Shown here: one piece after another, positions 35,464-50,835 of the stretch | Position numbering within the stretch: the first letter of the stretch is position 1 | Layout of the letters: each line of letters opens with the position of its first letter | NCBI GenBank assembly: GCA_949710005.1 | Contig: OX453272.1 | Location: 29,740,932-29,804,931 of the forward strand | Length of the DNA stretch: 64,000 nt | Reading direction: 5' to 3' | From: Ricordea florida | Taxonomy: Eukaryota > Cnidaria > Anthozoa > Corallimorpharia > Ricordeidae | Notes under the pieces: model-generated | What the model was told of the DNA's origin: nothing | Database searches by the model: none | What the model saw: the letters and a program-made list of their open reading frames with translations, nothing else | Program-made: the position numbers and the translations under genes

Positions 35464-38400
35464 GTTATTATTATTATTATTATTGTTATTATTACTCGGG
35501 CTACCTGAAAGGTAGGCCGAGACTAGGTTTCGGTTTCCTATCTATCAGTCTATCGTCGTGTCACGATTTTATATGCTGACGTAATGCATGCAATCGAGAC
35601 ATTCACAAAAACGAAGCCACTTACATACTGGCGTAATCTTTAGTGGAAATTATGGCGAATCAGTGATTTTCTTCTGGGACGTTAGCAGTAGACCCACACT
35701 AAATGATGTGGAGCGTTGTCGGAATAGGTTGGTGATCCACGAATTCTTTAGCTTGAAAGCTAGCCAAATGTGCAGAGTTCATACTAGTTCTCACGAGGTA
35801 ACACTGATCCCGCATGTAGTTTCGTATACATTTTAGTCGTGGTAAATGCTCAAGTAAAACGCTTCATACAAAGCCGGAGTGAACGCTCCTCAAGCGTCTT
35901 GTGTTATTTAAGACTTTCTCTAAAATCTATTGAACTTGTTGTTTGTGTATAATAAAGTTCTTGGTAATTATGACCACAAAACGCTAAGTTAAACTCGGAG
36001 ACTGTCAACCCGAAATCCCTCTGGCCTCTTTTCAAAATCATGCCTGGATTCTTTTCTTATTCAAACTCAAGTTTTTTTAACTGCGTGGTCGTGTGGAAAG
36101 ACATTAGCGGGAACAGGTGAAATCGGAAGAATAGTATATCCGAATGAGGAGTAATATTGTTGTTTTTCCCCACATATCGCTTCTTCGCCGTCGATAACTT
36201 GGAATCACAATGAATGGCATCAGGTTTCACAATTGTTTTTCTAACGTAAAAATTAATCCGATTAGTAAACAAACTCAATTATCACTGAAATTTCGGTAAA
36301 ACCTTAGAAATCTTTCTGATAAAATCGCTCAGCTTAAACACGACATCGACAAGAATTGCGGTGTGATATACAGTCTGGTAGGTTTTTTGCGGTAGTGGAA
36401 CCAGCCATGTAGAATACAACATATATAAACCCAGGAGCTCCTGATAAACCTGCGTAAACTGACATTCACGTTTGTTCGAAGCGGTATTATAAAGTGTAGC
36501 CCGAGTGAACGCTCCTGAGAGCGTCTAGTTATTATTATTATCTATTTCACATGAGTTAGCCACTTTTTTCAAAAAGTTTATTACAACTTTACAGTGAATC
36601 CACTCGCTTGCATATAATCATTCCACTTTGCATTTTGGGCATCGCATCAGGTTGCACTACTCTAGTTTTCTTATAGCACAATGAATAACCAATCTAACAA
36701 AAATGTATAAGTCTTTTGACACCAACACTCTGCGTAACAGATCTCCTTGCCAAGAACCGTATACTCCCTTGAAACTTAGTTTGGAGATCAATTCAATGTC
36801 TTTCAGTTGATAATAATTGTAACTCACACCATCTGTTTGCTTAACAGTGGTTTCATGCTGGAAGAAGAAATTGCAGATCGCTCACTTTTGATAATCAAAG
36901 GGTGAATACACAGACACAGCAGTAAGTGTTGATACCAACCTCGCTTTCTGCCATGAGATTGTTACCACTGCTCACTTCTGTGACTGTCACATCACTTGAG
37001 GGGCAACTTTCCTCCTCGTTGTTGGGCAGCTGTCTTGAGCTGTGGGTTGAACAGAATTTCATGAGTAGCCTGTATTGACCTCATGACATCCTTGTGGAAA
37101 TAAAACTAATGCCAAACAAGGTAGGAATGACGCCTTTTTTAAATCAATAATATTTCTTTTTGGATAGATTTGTAGCTTCAGATTAAATTGTACTGAATGA
37201 TTCTTATTTTCACAGTGCAGTAGATCCCGGGTTAAAAGAAGGGCACCCTTTAAACCTGTCTACACATCAAATTGATAAGCAAAAAACCTAGGTTCTGTTA
37301 AACTTCTGTACAATTAATACATAATACAATTATATATATAGCCAATTACACATTTGCTTTCAATCATTTGTTACTGTAAACTACAATACCTCTTGCATTG
37401 TCTGTTCAGTTAGTATTCATGATATGACTGCATATTCCCTAAAGATATGATTTAAACACTTTGCACACTTCTTTTCCTTGGTTTGTACCGTGAGCTATAG
37501 AACCTCAACTTCTCACCAAACACATTTGTAATCTTGCACTTTGCACACAGGTCATCCAAGTGCAAAAACGTACCTTCCAAAAACTTTGTTGATGTTTTCT
37601 GCTAGCTTCTCTTGCAACAGGGGAGTGTTTAATAATTTGTCCAAAAAGTATTGCTGGGTAAAAAACACAAAATTAAAGTAACAATTGGCTACTAAGGTAA
37701 GAAATGCATCTGTTCATTTATTTTAAAAAAATCAGAGATGATTTGACAACATTTAGCTGGGAAATAATAATGAATATGAGAATATGACTTGGTAAACAAT
37801 ACCCTAATGCATTATTTTACTGTCATTGTGAAAAATTTCACACAAACATGAACAGTTGTACATTGTGAAAGGTGGAACATGAAATATATTTATTATGTAA
37901 ACGTACATAAAAGGAAAAAGTCAGTCAGTTAACCTTATCGAAGACACTCCCTACTGTCGAAAGCCCACTTGCAAACTAGTTTTTTTCTTAATATTCAAGG
38001 TAGTTGATTATGTGGACTTTGACAGTATTTTAGTTTTGTAAAAAGAAATAGGAATAAAGCTAATAGGGAACACATCAATCAAGATGTCATACACCAAACA
38101 GGATTGCAGAAGTTCAGTTTCAGTTTCATTTGTCAAGAGAAAGAGAGATACAGTACAGTAAACAGATTAAAAGTGAACACTCACTGGTGGTGTTATATCC
38201 CAAACAGAATTGTCCCATGATTCACTAACTTCAGTAGAGGAAGTTGAAACAGACATCCCTGACTTCATAGGCGATTCACTGAAGATAATAATTACAAGGA
38301 AAATGCCGTCATCGATGAGTAATGGTAATCACCCATATTTGAGTTCACTTTGTAATTTATTTGCACAAGGAGTGTCCCAATTTCCTTTGTGTTTGCGTGC

Positions 38401-41400
38401 ACCATTCATGAGATGGAGGGGTCCAAAGCTTGGCATTTTCATGTCAACTATTTGCTTTGAGTGTGTTCTGAAAAGCCCTGCAGTACTTCTTGTATTCTAT
38501 TTCAATATTTCATTTTTCTGTGCACTTAAATGATGCACATAAAGGTGCACAAGCCTTGAAGCTCGCATGTTCATAGCTTATCCCAGTCTTGGTAGAATGA
38601 AACACCTGAGAGTATTGTTACCCTCCACTGGAAGGGATCCTAGATAACTCAGAGTACCCCAATAGTATATCGCTGGTACCCATTTATACATCTGAGTGGA
38701 GAAAGCATGCAGAGTCTGACATAATGGTCAGTGATACGATGTGTTCTTTGTATTAATATTACTGATGACAAATGACTTACACTGTATCTCCCAAGACAGT
38801 CCGCTTCTTAGGTTGAATGCTAAAAAAGCAGAACAGGATAACAATACGTAACTTTCCATTATACTTTAACAAACAAATTAAGCCAAAACAAAAATGTCTT
38901 AGTCAGGTAGGATGCAAAGTCAAAAGCAATAAATTGCTTTTACTGTGTATTACTGGTTTGTCTCACAACATAGTCACTCTGATCTGTGTTTTTGTCTGTG
39001 TTTTTGTTAATGTGTTGCTTTTTAAATATCTTTATCTTTTCACCAATGGGAGCATTACCCATCACTCAAACTTTATGAGGTGTTCTTGATCTGGCTTATC
39101 ACAACTGGAGTACCCGAGATACTAAATGAAGTAAATGAACATAAACAAGGGAGCAATATACCAGCTCTAGAAGACACACATAGCTAGAGTTTCAAGTTTC
39201 TAAATTATTCTTAGGATACCCCCTTCCTGCATTTACATAATACTACTAATTAAACAGTTTAATTACCATTTTCTCTTTGGAGACTTGAGATGCAATTCAT
39301 CCTGACTGGGATTGCAACCAAGAGAAAGATGTCTGTCAACAGGAGCAACTGAAGTACTGCTTTTTTCTTGACTGTGAAACATGGTAGAGCCTGCAGGATT
39401 AATGAGCGAAGCTTCCCCTCCTTTTCCTGTATTACCATTATTCACAGTGTTATTACAGCTTTCTGTTTCCATTGCTTGAAATGCACTTTCCATGCCAGCA
39501 CCAAAACTAGGCATGCTGAGTGAGTCCTCAGGATTACCAGAGTTCGCAGAAATATTTGAGTTCAAATTGTTTGAAGAGTTACACACTAGACTTTCCTGAC
39601 GTGTAGATGGCAAAGTAGAGTGCATTACACTGCAACCTTCCATTTGCATGACTCTTTGTCCTACATGAGCATCAATGGCATTAACAGAACCAGCCACACT
39701 CACATAGTTGACATGATGTGGCCTTACACCAGCTTGGGTTGGAGTAAAAGATTGAGGTTCTGCAGCTTGATTTTGACGTAGCTGTGAAAACTGACCCCTT
39801 GACAAGGAACTGCTTAGAAATCTTGGTAAAGGTAACTTATCTCCAGAATTGTTGCCTTGAAAACCTGAACTTGTGGACTTCTTCTGACCAAAGGAAGAAT
39901 TTGCCAGGCTTTGCCGAGGACTAACTCCTAGGTTTGTTTGGCTTGTGGGTGTGTAATTTCTCTTTGGGCGTGCTACTAAGTTTGTCCTCTTTGCCCGAAC
40001 TGCTTTGAATTTAATGAAGACAAAAAACTTTCAAATTTTCGTTTCGTATTAAACATTCATACAGAACTAGAAAGGGCTAAGGGCCAGTTATTCAAACAAG
40101 TTTTAGAATATGCTTAACGAAACCGTTGTCTAGATTGAATCTGTATGACTGCTCCAACTTTACTGTTCAATGTTATTGATACCACACCAAAAAACGCAGT
40201 CAACACCTGCTTACTAAAAATGATTTAACTTCATTACATTCATCACAAATTGGTCAGCTTCAATCCTTTCCAATCTTACTTAAACTATGACTTTAGTTGG
40301 ACACTGTTTAAATAACCAGCCCTAGGCATTTGCTGTTTGCCAGCTTTCACTTCAATCTTCTCAAAAAGAATCTGACAGTCTATCAGCTAACAAAAGCCCC
40401 AAGCTTGAACTTCAATTGCTACAGAAGACCTTACATACATTTACTGTCTTATTATCAAATATGTACAATACAATACAATACTTTATTTAAACACGTGACA
40501 TGAAGGAGCTCCTAAGTGCTCGTTAAAACATGTACGTGTGCATGACATATGAAACCAGAGGTAGAGATGGACCACCACACCAGGAACTACGTTCCCTACT
40601 CTTTTCAAACACTGTGTGGATTCTTTAGCGTCCCACAGATTATAAGGAACAAGTATGGTGAGACGGGACCTACATTTTATCGTCCTTATCCAAGAAGACA
40701 CTCGTCATTCTACTACATGTAACTTGTATATTTGACTTTTCAATCGAAACCAGTCTCTTCAAGGAGTGACCCTAACACTATTATTGCAGTGTGGCCCATC
40801 TCCAAAGCAGACATTCTGGTAACATTTAAAATACCCAGCTCCTCCTTATTACTACCTGTCAGAGGTGTTATAATTCTGGAAATCTGTTATGAAAACCAAT
40901 GGTATGACTTTCTTTCTCTCTCTGTAGGAGTCTTAGATTGAGACACAACAGTATAACCTCAAGCCCACAAACTACTTATTTCCGCAGTAACATGTGCTGG
41001 ATCAGACAGAAGTACCCATACGAAACAAGCAGCGCTGTACAGCGCCACAAAAGCACTTCAAAATAGCTGTACATCGAATATGCAGCCGATTGGCAGCGTT
41101 TTGAAAGCCTTTTAACAGCCAAAGTGAAGTTGCAGCGGGCTGCAAAAACGCTGTGCAGCGCCTAAAAGCGCTTGACAGCGTTTTGCAGCTGTTTGGCATC
41201 CCACCGGTAGCAGTGAAATAGCTGCAGCAGCTACCTCCATCAAGCGCGTGAGAAAAACACAACACTGAAATAACTTCAAATCGGACGCGCAAATTTACTG
41301 TATGAAATTAAACGGACATTTCATAATTTGGCCACAAATGAACCCGTGGCCCTTCAATTTTTGAAACGAACGTCGTAAACACTTCACGCGTTAAAACGGT

Positions 41401-44400
41401 ATCCAAACCTACAAAACCGACATTTGCCGTTAGTACTGAATCACCATACTTACTCTAGGCTTGCAGCACTGCAGGGCTCTGTGGAACAATGCTGTTTGCA
41501 ATTGTTCATTGTTATCCTTAGCAATACCATAAGGCGTTCTACTGGTTCAGGAAACTGATTCAGACTGTGAGAATGTCGAGGTTGAAGACCTAGTTATTTT
41601 GGAAGTAGCATTTTCACGACACACACAACTGATTCAGTGTTGCGTGCCTCCAGGGCATGCCTTTTGTGACAAAGCATGAAATGATAACAAGCCTCATGAA
41701 TAAAGACGTTGGAAAAATTGGTTCATCTCAATCAACTGCAATACACGAGTCCACCAAGGCTATATGTAAGGCAGTGGCAATTATTTTCAGTTTTCGTATT
41801 CAGGGTTATAAATTATACAGGATTTAATCAGTTAACAGAGGCAGATTTCGTTCAGTTTATGTCATTTACCTCTGACTAAAATAATCTATCATGACCTGCT
41901 CCTGTATACTACTGATCCTAACTCATCATGAAATGTCAATCAAGTTAGTTTAAGCCAATCAAGATAAAGTGTATCACGTGCATACATTGTAACCGACCGT
42001 TGGCCCGCTAATTTTAAACTGAAAGCGTTGAAGAAGAAGTGTTTAGCTTAGTGACCTTCTGATAGTTGAACTATATTTCTTTTGATGGTGTTTACACTTG
42101 TTTTCTGGATCGATGAACTGAACAATTTAGTGTTGTAGAGACCGACGACATTGCTCTTGAAAAAATGAAAGGAAAGGTGATGAGGCGGCCAAAAATTGAG
42201 GAGACACTTTATGATGCGAGATTAGAGCTATTTCAGGTACGTTGTAAGCCCCTTTCTTTATAGTTTGCTGTTGTGGGATACAAACAATAAGGTAGCTTTT
42301 AGTGGCAATCATGCAATATTTTAATTTACCTTCCTTCGCGTTTTTTAATTCAAAGTGTCTCTATGTCCGGCATTCAGAGGGCATCTCGTACCCCTGCTCC
42401 CCGATAGGGTGCAGTGGTAATTCCAGTTTCAGTTTCTGTAATAAGTTGCTTTTTCCGGGAGCGGGTTATCGGCCCGCCACCCAACCCCCAACCTGGAGGA
42501 CCAGGGGCTGATTTTCGTCTGGCCTCTACCCTTCGACCAATCCGGCATGGTTAGACCTGCCAGGGATCAAAGTCCCCACCGGCACAGCTCTCTGGGTCAT
42601 TGAGACACACAAGCTCCACCACCTCGACAAGGTGTCAGCCCAAGGTGATGATTCAGAGGGCAGCCGGACTAAATTTTTAAAATACTCGGTTTCTGGCAGT
42701 CTGGTTTTCTTCGCTTTCTGGGTAGATTATGCCAATTAGGTTAAGGATTAGGGCAAGGAGACAAGGAATATGGATACTTAATTTAGGTAATTACCGATTT
42801 TAAAATCATAACACGAGAAAATGTTGTCTGCCGTACACCTAGTATTTTGAAAATTCTGTCCGGCTGCTCGTCTCCTCCGCAGCCGTTATTAGGATCGTCA
42901 CACAACGCTTCTCCCCCACGATCCTAATAGGATCCTAAACGATACGGAATAAAAGGGGCTCCGCCAAAAGGAAACTGGAAAAGCAGTTGGCAAAAGAGAA
43001 CATGCTATTTCAATAATTAAGTTTTGCCTTGTCATTTGACTTATCGTTCATTCCATATGTTAACCACCGACTGTGACATTTCCTGAAGTAAGCGGGGAAC
43101 TGAAGGTCACGCCAACAACTCAGTGAAGTATGTTTCGGTGATCATAACAATTTTTATTATGTATCCAATATGCATAGTTTATAGTACAAAAACTTTAATA
43201 GAGCTTATTTTACGTAAGCTGTAAAAATGAATGAAAGATACGCTTTTGTACGTAAACGTCACTGACAGTAGTTTATAATAAATCATTTATCCGTAACCAG
43301 AACCGCAGTACCGTATGCGAGTTTTTTTGTCCCGATCATTTTTTTGCATATTTAGCAAATCGCATTATCAATTATGGCAAATGCCATAATTCTTTGAATT
43401 TTTGTAATACGTTTGCAGCTATTTGGCAGCGCTGACAGCGTTTTTGTGTGTCCTTTGCAACGCTGCTAAACCGCTGCTAATCACTACCGAACGGCTACAT
43501 AGCGCTGCCCCAAACAGTCAAAATTTGCGACTGCTGCAGCCACCCTTTTTGCAGCCATTCTGCAGTGCTTATTGAAGCCATTCTGCAGCACTGCAGCAGC
43601 ACTGCAACAGCGCTGCTCGTTTCGTATAGAAGACTTCACTGAAGCCATGATGAATTGTGACCCCAAAGAAGATACAGTGTCTCAATGGCACCACTACAAA
43701 TAAAGTTGCCTAATGTTTCAATAACTGTATTTTATAGCTGAGGCTGTAACATGATATCAAACTATAAAGGACAGCAAGTTCTTACATACCAGATTGTTTT
43801 GATAAGGATGATTGTGGAACTGACGGTATAGTTGCATATCTGCAAAAACAAAGTTTTAGTGGTTTCTGCACTGTGCTAAAAAACTCATCAATTCGAAACA
43901 AGAACTAGATACAAATTCAAAACATTACATAGAATCACCATGTCTACATTTAACATTCAATGTATTTGCAAACAAGACCTGTGCCCCCTGTTTTAGGCAA
44001 CTGAAAGAATTTAGGGCCCATGCGGACATGAAAATTCCAACATTCTCATAGACTGTCCGACAATGAAGTTTGAGACTGTAAGACAGTGAAAAAGTAATAA
44101 TAATTATTTCTCTTGTTTTTATTTGGCGTGGAGGCAAGGTTTGGTGGGCACTTATTCGAAAGTGTGCACTTATCAACTTTTTCTACGACTGTTCTTTCAA
44201 GGAGGACATTCAATTGAGGTAGGTGCTCGTTTTAGGTTAGGCATTAAAGCAAGTAAATACTGTATAATAATTGTCAGCATCACATTAAAAAAAAATGTGT
44301 GTGGCCAGTTATTCCATATATACTTCTGGTTGGTTGATAAATTGTCATGAGATTCTCTAGCCAATCTTAAGCCACAGCAATGTAAAACCAAGACAATCAC

Positions 44401-47400
44401 AACTTATATGTACAAGTAAAACAAAAACTGCTCTAAATGGTAGTACCTGAATTGCATAAGAATTAGTATAAAAATAAATGCAGTGGGCAATCCAAATTCA
44501 AACTTACTTCAGTTGTCCAATTAAAATATCCAGTTCTTTCCACAATGATTTAATAACTGCATTACTCACTGGTGTATTTTCTTTACCTGACACACAGAGT
44601 AAAAAGCTACAGTTAAACAACACTGACATATTGTCTATACAATTTTCATAGCATGCAAAATCAAAAGATCACTCACCACTCAGTTCCAGAATAGCTCATG
44701 ACTACATATTAAAACTATCATATGTGATAATTTGGTCGTAAAAATTAAAATTGTTGATATTCAGAGCTAAGGTTTTGCCATTTAAAAGAAACCTGTGCCT
44801 TGTATTGGGTTTTTTATTTTGGCATTCAACTTTCAATAAATAAGATGTGCAAAAAAAGCAACAATTTTACTGGCACCACCTGGCCATTTGTTAATTTGAT
44901 AAGCCTGTCAGGTGGGTGGGTCAAAATCTAAGGCATTTTGCATGCCTTATATTTCTCAGAAATGAAAGGCTTAAACAGAACAATAAATACAAGGCACTGC
45001 TCTTCTATTGAATTCAGAACTCTAAGTTAAACTTAAGTCAATTCATTATTTTTCATTCTTTCCGTCCAAATCATCACATACAATAGTTTTGCTTGGGACT
45101 GTTCAATTATATTTCCTAGCAAATTGTTACCTCCTCCTGGATGAGGTACATACCTCTTATTAATCGAGTTCGAGGGCCGTACAGTGAAGTACAGCCCGCT
45201 AAATTGACCAATCAAAGCGTGCGTACTAACTGAGAGATACAATAAAAAGAATTACTCTCAGCATTATATCGCTGGCACCCATTTACCTACCAAGGTGAAA
45301 TGACTCAGAGTAGAGTTAAGTTTGCCGCAGAAACCCATGGGACTTGAAACACGCAACTGCATTTGAAAGTCTTCAACCACAGCTTGTCCACATTCAATCT
45401 ACCAAGTAAGATATTTGGGAAGCAAGAGAAACCAACTGAACCAATTACTACCAACAGCCTCAAAGAATAGGGCAGGCAGTTTCCAAGTATGGCACTCAGG
45501 AAATAGTGAATCTGGACAAGCTCTGAACATAAGTTACACGTTTCAAGTCTTATGGGTTTCTGGTTTCTAGCCATGCACACACAGCCTGAGCCTATTATAT
45601 AACTTTTGCTCCTGAATAAAGTTTGTGGCAAACTTTTACCTGCTCCTAGATGAGATAATTATGTGAAGAACACTCCCAGCATTATAACACTGGTACACAT
45701 TTACATGCCAAAGAGGAATGACACAAAGTGGAGTTCAGTTTCCCGCCATGCAAACACAGCCAGAGTCTATTTAACCTGTTCCTGAATATATCATCCCAGA
45801 TACGTTACTTGAAAGTTACCCCAATTACTCTATCACTGATACATATTTACACACTAAAATACACAGACTGGAGTTTAGCGTCTTGCCAGGCACACACAGA
45901 CAGAACCTGTGATCTGTTTCTGAACATACATGTTAAGTTCCCAGTAAATTGCTACCTGACCTGTGAAAGGCACTACAAGGATACCCCAGTTTTGTATATC
46001 CCTTAAATAAGGCAATATTAAATACATAGTGACGAAAAATGACTACCGTAACTTAGAGTAGTCAATACCTGTTTCTTTGGGACGGGAATAGTCATCCAGT
46101 ATGGTCTTCAGGTCAGCTGTAAGAAGAACCTGAAAAGAAAATATTGTTAATTATCATTATACAAACACCAGTGAAATACCAGGTGAGCTTTTGCACAAAA
46201 ACATGATATCTTCTCATATGAAAAATACATATCTTATTTAATGTTTTGGTGTGTAAGATGGAATGTTTTGTAATTACAAAAATTCTGGATTTCTTCAATG
46301 AAAACTTACAGTTATTGCTCGAAATGAACAAGTAAAAATATTCCCAAAACAAAACTTCTTGAAGAAATTATTACATGGCAGCGACGCTTGGTCATAAGAG
46401 CGAGTGAGTGTTAATCCACAACAATGGTGGAGTGACAAAAATTTGGATCTGATAAAAAAGTTGAAATAACCTGGCTGGTTCTCGCATTTGAAGCACTACT
46501 GCTGTGATAAGCTGCCTGATTTCATGACCTCTCATGGTCTCAAGCTCTAGCTAATCATCAAGGATGTTATATTTTCTCATTATTTACTTGTCTGAAACTG
46601 TCGAGTAGCTGTCAATGGATTTCACATTCTTTTCTTCCAAAAATTGGGTAACATCTAGAGTGTTCAGATGTTCTTCTAACGACATTCAGGTCAGTCCTGG
46701 TTTTTATTGTCGTGTTACTGTTTTTGTTTGTACCGATGAATTTGCTTATCTCAGCTTTAAATTTGGTTCTGTTGTCAGTGCCAGAAACACAGCTTCGTCT
46801 CTTTTAAATGCAGTAGTCGGCAAAATCAATACATTATCATTGTTAAAATAACGTCCATTTTTAATATTTCTTCACCGATTTAAGTTTCATATATATATAC
46901 GTAGTCATCATGGCAAACCAGTCAAACAGGTTTCCTACTATACAAATAACCAACTGTACAAATATCACGGGATATTTGTATGCATTTGAGTTATTTGTAC
47001 AGTATTTGATGTAGTTGGAAAAAACATGTTATTTCACATGTGAAAATACCCCTGTTGCTTAAGAGACAAGAAGGAGAGTTTGGCAAAGGGACCTTGCACA
47101 GCCTGCCAGTGAAGAAACTAGCCAAGAGCCATGTGGAAAGATACAGCCATTGGCTTCAGGATTTAAGAGGGCTAGGAAGGATCTGTGCTCTGTTTGAAGG
47201 ACTGGTGATGTTCAGTGCAAAGCAGGAGAACTGGTAGATTGTCTGGATCAACTTGGATGGACATGACATTGTATTGGATGTACAGACGGTAGAGTGGAAC
47301 TCACACATTGCTAATGATAGGAACAAAAACAAACTTCGGGGCTGGTAGTTGCTGTGATGTGGATCAAACACTACTAAGGCAGTTCTGGGAGATCAAAAGA

Positions 47401-50400
47401 GAAGGGACTGAACTAAGTGGCCAAACGTACCAAGGCTAGAATTGATGGGAGCTATCATGGGGTTGAGGCTAACCTAGCCTATGTCAAGTGTGCTGAAAGT
47501 ACCAATCAGGGCTGCAACCTTCTTCTCTGCCAGCACAGACGCAGTGAGGTGGATTTGAGGAAGGGGGAGAGAGTTCCGTCCTTTTGTGGCTAATCGCATT
47601 AGTGAGATACAGATAAGCACACAGCCAGCACAATGACAACACATTCGCACCGACCTAAATCCCACAGACGTGTGCTCCACAGGGGTTGGGCCCTTGGAAC
47701 TGGCAAAGTGACCCCCATTTGGTGGAATGTTTCACAATGGTTGAAGAAAAAAATAAGTGCCCGAAGTTCCAGTCAGCAGAACATCCAAGAGTTATGCTTG
47801 AGATTAAAGCAGCAAAGTAGCATGGAGAGGAGACTAATACATATATGACATTGCAAAGTAACCCACCATCGAATGCTATCAAGCCATGTCAGTTAGCCAA
47901 GGATACTGAGAGGAAAAGGAACCCAAAATGCTTTTCAAGCTGGAGTCAACAAATTCGTGTTCATGTAAGGGTCAAAAGAGTTCTTCACAACACGTTGCAA
48001 CAAGGTGACAAACAGACCTGCTAAGTTCACACCAGATTAAATAGGCAGAAGAAGTGGTGCAAAATTTTCAATGCAGGGTTAGAAACTAACCTTTGGAAGC
48101 ACTCGCCAACCAGACAAGTGACATGCAGATTGTACTCACCTGTATACACTGCCACTCGCCAAATTACCACCCCCTTCCCCTTCCAATCAAGCAAAGTAGA
48201 ACAAAGTTAACAACTGTGCAGTTGTTGTTAAGGAATGGGTTGTTGTTCATTGTGGAAAATGTGATGATAATATATTTTGTCACACAATGTAGTCACTGGA
48301 TGTTGATTGCGATGTGGAAAGATACAGCCATTGGCTTCAGGATTTAAGAGGGCTAGGAAGGATCTGTGCGACAGGGTCAACTGATTCCAGCTCACCATTA
48401 TGTAGCTGAGTAGTCTGCTCTGATTGGTGTGTTTCGATCCTGCTATTGTTCCTCAGTTGTTGTTTTTAGCGGAGCTCCACAGCGGCTCGAAGAGCCGCAG
48501 AGCGGAGCCCCATAACTACCGTGCGAGGATAGAAATTGAGAAAACCATGCGTTAGATCAGTTTTCATGCTCATCGTGGCTAGCGGCATGGCTCGCGGGCG
48601 CGTGTGCCTAGCGACGACGACAACGACGACGACGACGTTGCCCTAACATGGCGGCCATAGTCATCCGGGATATTTAGAAGGTCTTAAACTGAAACGAGAA
48701 TTTGTTTTTTGCGCGCTTTTCGCGGCTTGCCGCGGCTAACCAACCTACAGCCAGCAGTCTACAGCAGTCTACAATGTTTTGCTGAAGAAACGGATTATTC
48801 ATAGCGGTTTTGGAGGAAAAATTTTCTTCCTACAAGTTTTCAAGCGTTTTTGGAGGGACATAAGCATAAAGCTGAGTTCTTTCTACAAGTTTTCAAGCAT
48901 TTTTGGAGGGACTGTGTGAGGAGCTCCACTTTTAGGTTTGCCTAAATCTATTTAATATTTCTACACAATGTTTATCTACATGTAGCTTCACTGGAACAGC
49001 TGTACTGTAATATTAATTACAGATGATCAAGGTTTTCTAAGACCATTTCTCATCTCAGCATAAGACCCATAGTTAGATACCACAAATGTTTGGGAGCCAC
49101 CCATGAGCAAAAAGAAAACACCAGCAATTGGACCAGGATACAACTCAATAGAAGACAGCCTACCAAGGTTTGAGGTTGAAGTTCAACACATTTGGAGCTC
49201 TACACTTTGGTGGTATTCATGACGCCATGATCAAATCCACTAAAGAAAGCTATCAGAGCTGTTTTGGGGAACAATGCCATGGCTTATGAGGAGCTTATTA
49301 CTGCCATGACTGGGGGAGAAAGTCTGCTAAATTCCTGGCCTCTTACCTATCAGTCAGCTGATCCATGAGATGTTGTACCTCTTACCCCATTTTCTACAAG
49401 GACAGTTAGGCAGCCAATTTGCACCTGAAACCATTGATACCACAGAGTTCAACTCATATAGGCATTGGCAAAACATTCAGGAAATTATTTCCCATGTTTG
49501 GAGGAGGTGGATAAAAGAATACCTTCCAGCACTAATCATGTGGCCAAAGTAGGCAGAAGCAGTAAAAGATTTAAAACAAGGGGATCGATGCAGTGCTTGT
49601 GCTGGAACCAAGTCAGCCTAAAGGGCAATGGCCTCTCGAATGCATAGTTGAGACCTATCCAGGGGGGAGGGCACACCAGGATAGCCAAGATCCAGCGTGG
49701 GACAATGACCATGGTTAAGCCCATCTGCAAACTTGTACCTTTACAAGCAACCTAGAACATTGATCAAAGTATCATGCATTCAGATACAGTCATAGGCTGC
49801 TTTTCGTTTTAGCTCCTTTTCTAGAATCACACTGTTAGGTACAAAAGCAGCAATCACAATATTGACACGTTCTGTAATATGAGCTGAAAACGGAAATGTG
49901 TGAGTCAAGGCGGAGGCGTTATTTTGCTTTTGGGGGTGGAACGTAGGTTCAGAAAAAAAAGCTTGTAAGTTTGCCTGGTGTTATGAGGAGAAGATTCCAG
50001 AATCATTAAGTATGCAAATATTTGCGTTGTCACGCAATCTTAGTTCTAGAGAATTCTAGAACACACGAACATGATGTAAACAAGTGAAGTAACTTTCTAT
50101 AAATAGTTATTACTGTAATCTTTCGAATAGTCTAGAATTGTCTGTGAAAGTACTTAAAGAGCGCTATCGCACAGCTCTTACACTTACGTACAGAAGCTCA
50201 AAGGTAGTCTAAAGTGGTAAAGTGTTATTTGGAGATCGTGCCGTTCGCTGTGGCTGAAGAAGCTATCCAAGGAAGAAGTGAAGTTGTTTGTTATCAAGTG
50301 GATATATCACAGAGGAGTTTGTGAGTTAAACTGTGAAGTGGTGACTGAAGTTATCTAGTTTTAGAGTTAAAGGATAGCTTGATTAGCACTTAGAGAATAT

Positions 50401-50796
50401 TTAAGTTAGCGATCGCTCCCATTGTAGACTACTCGAAACATTTTACTTGTCAGTTTCCAATAAATAGTTGAGTTTGTAGCGGAAGTATGTTTGTCATTCT
50501 TTTTCTGTACAGACAGAGAAAACAGGCTTATTTATTTATTTATTTATTTGTCTCGTAACACTGGTGATTAAACTGTTACATCTTTTGGAGTTATCTGTTT
50601 GCAATAGTTTATCTCCGGCACATGTTTGCAGTCATGCTGAACATTAAACAATGTCAACCAGCTGCTAATTGGTGTGTTTGACTGTCAGTAGCATGTTAGG
50701 CAATAATAATCAGGATTGAACACAAGAATTGCGTAAGACACAGTTTATACTTCATGTCTCGTAATGAGTACACTTGTATCAAGAGATATACACCCC

Positions 50797-50835
<39 letters not shown>

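Noticed and set aside
47131..48369. The 58-bp direct repeats as LTRs of the BEL/Pao relic
   Set aside because: They are far too short, lack TG..CA ends and promoter or poly(A) signals, and the second copy falls before the integrase part.
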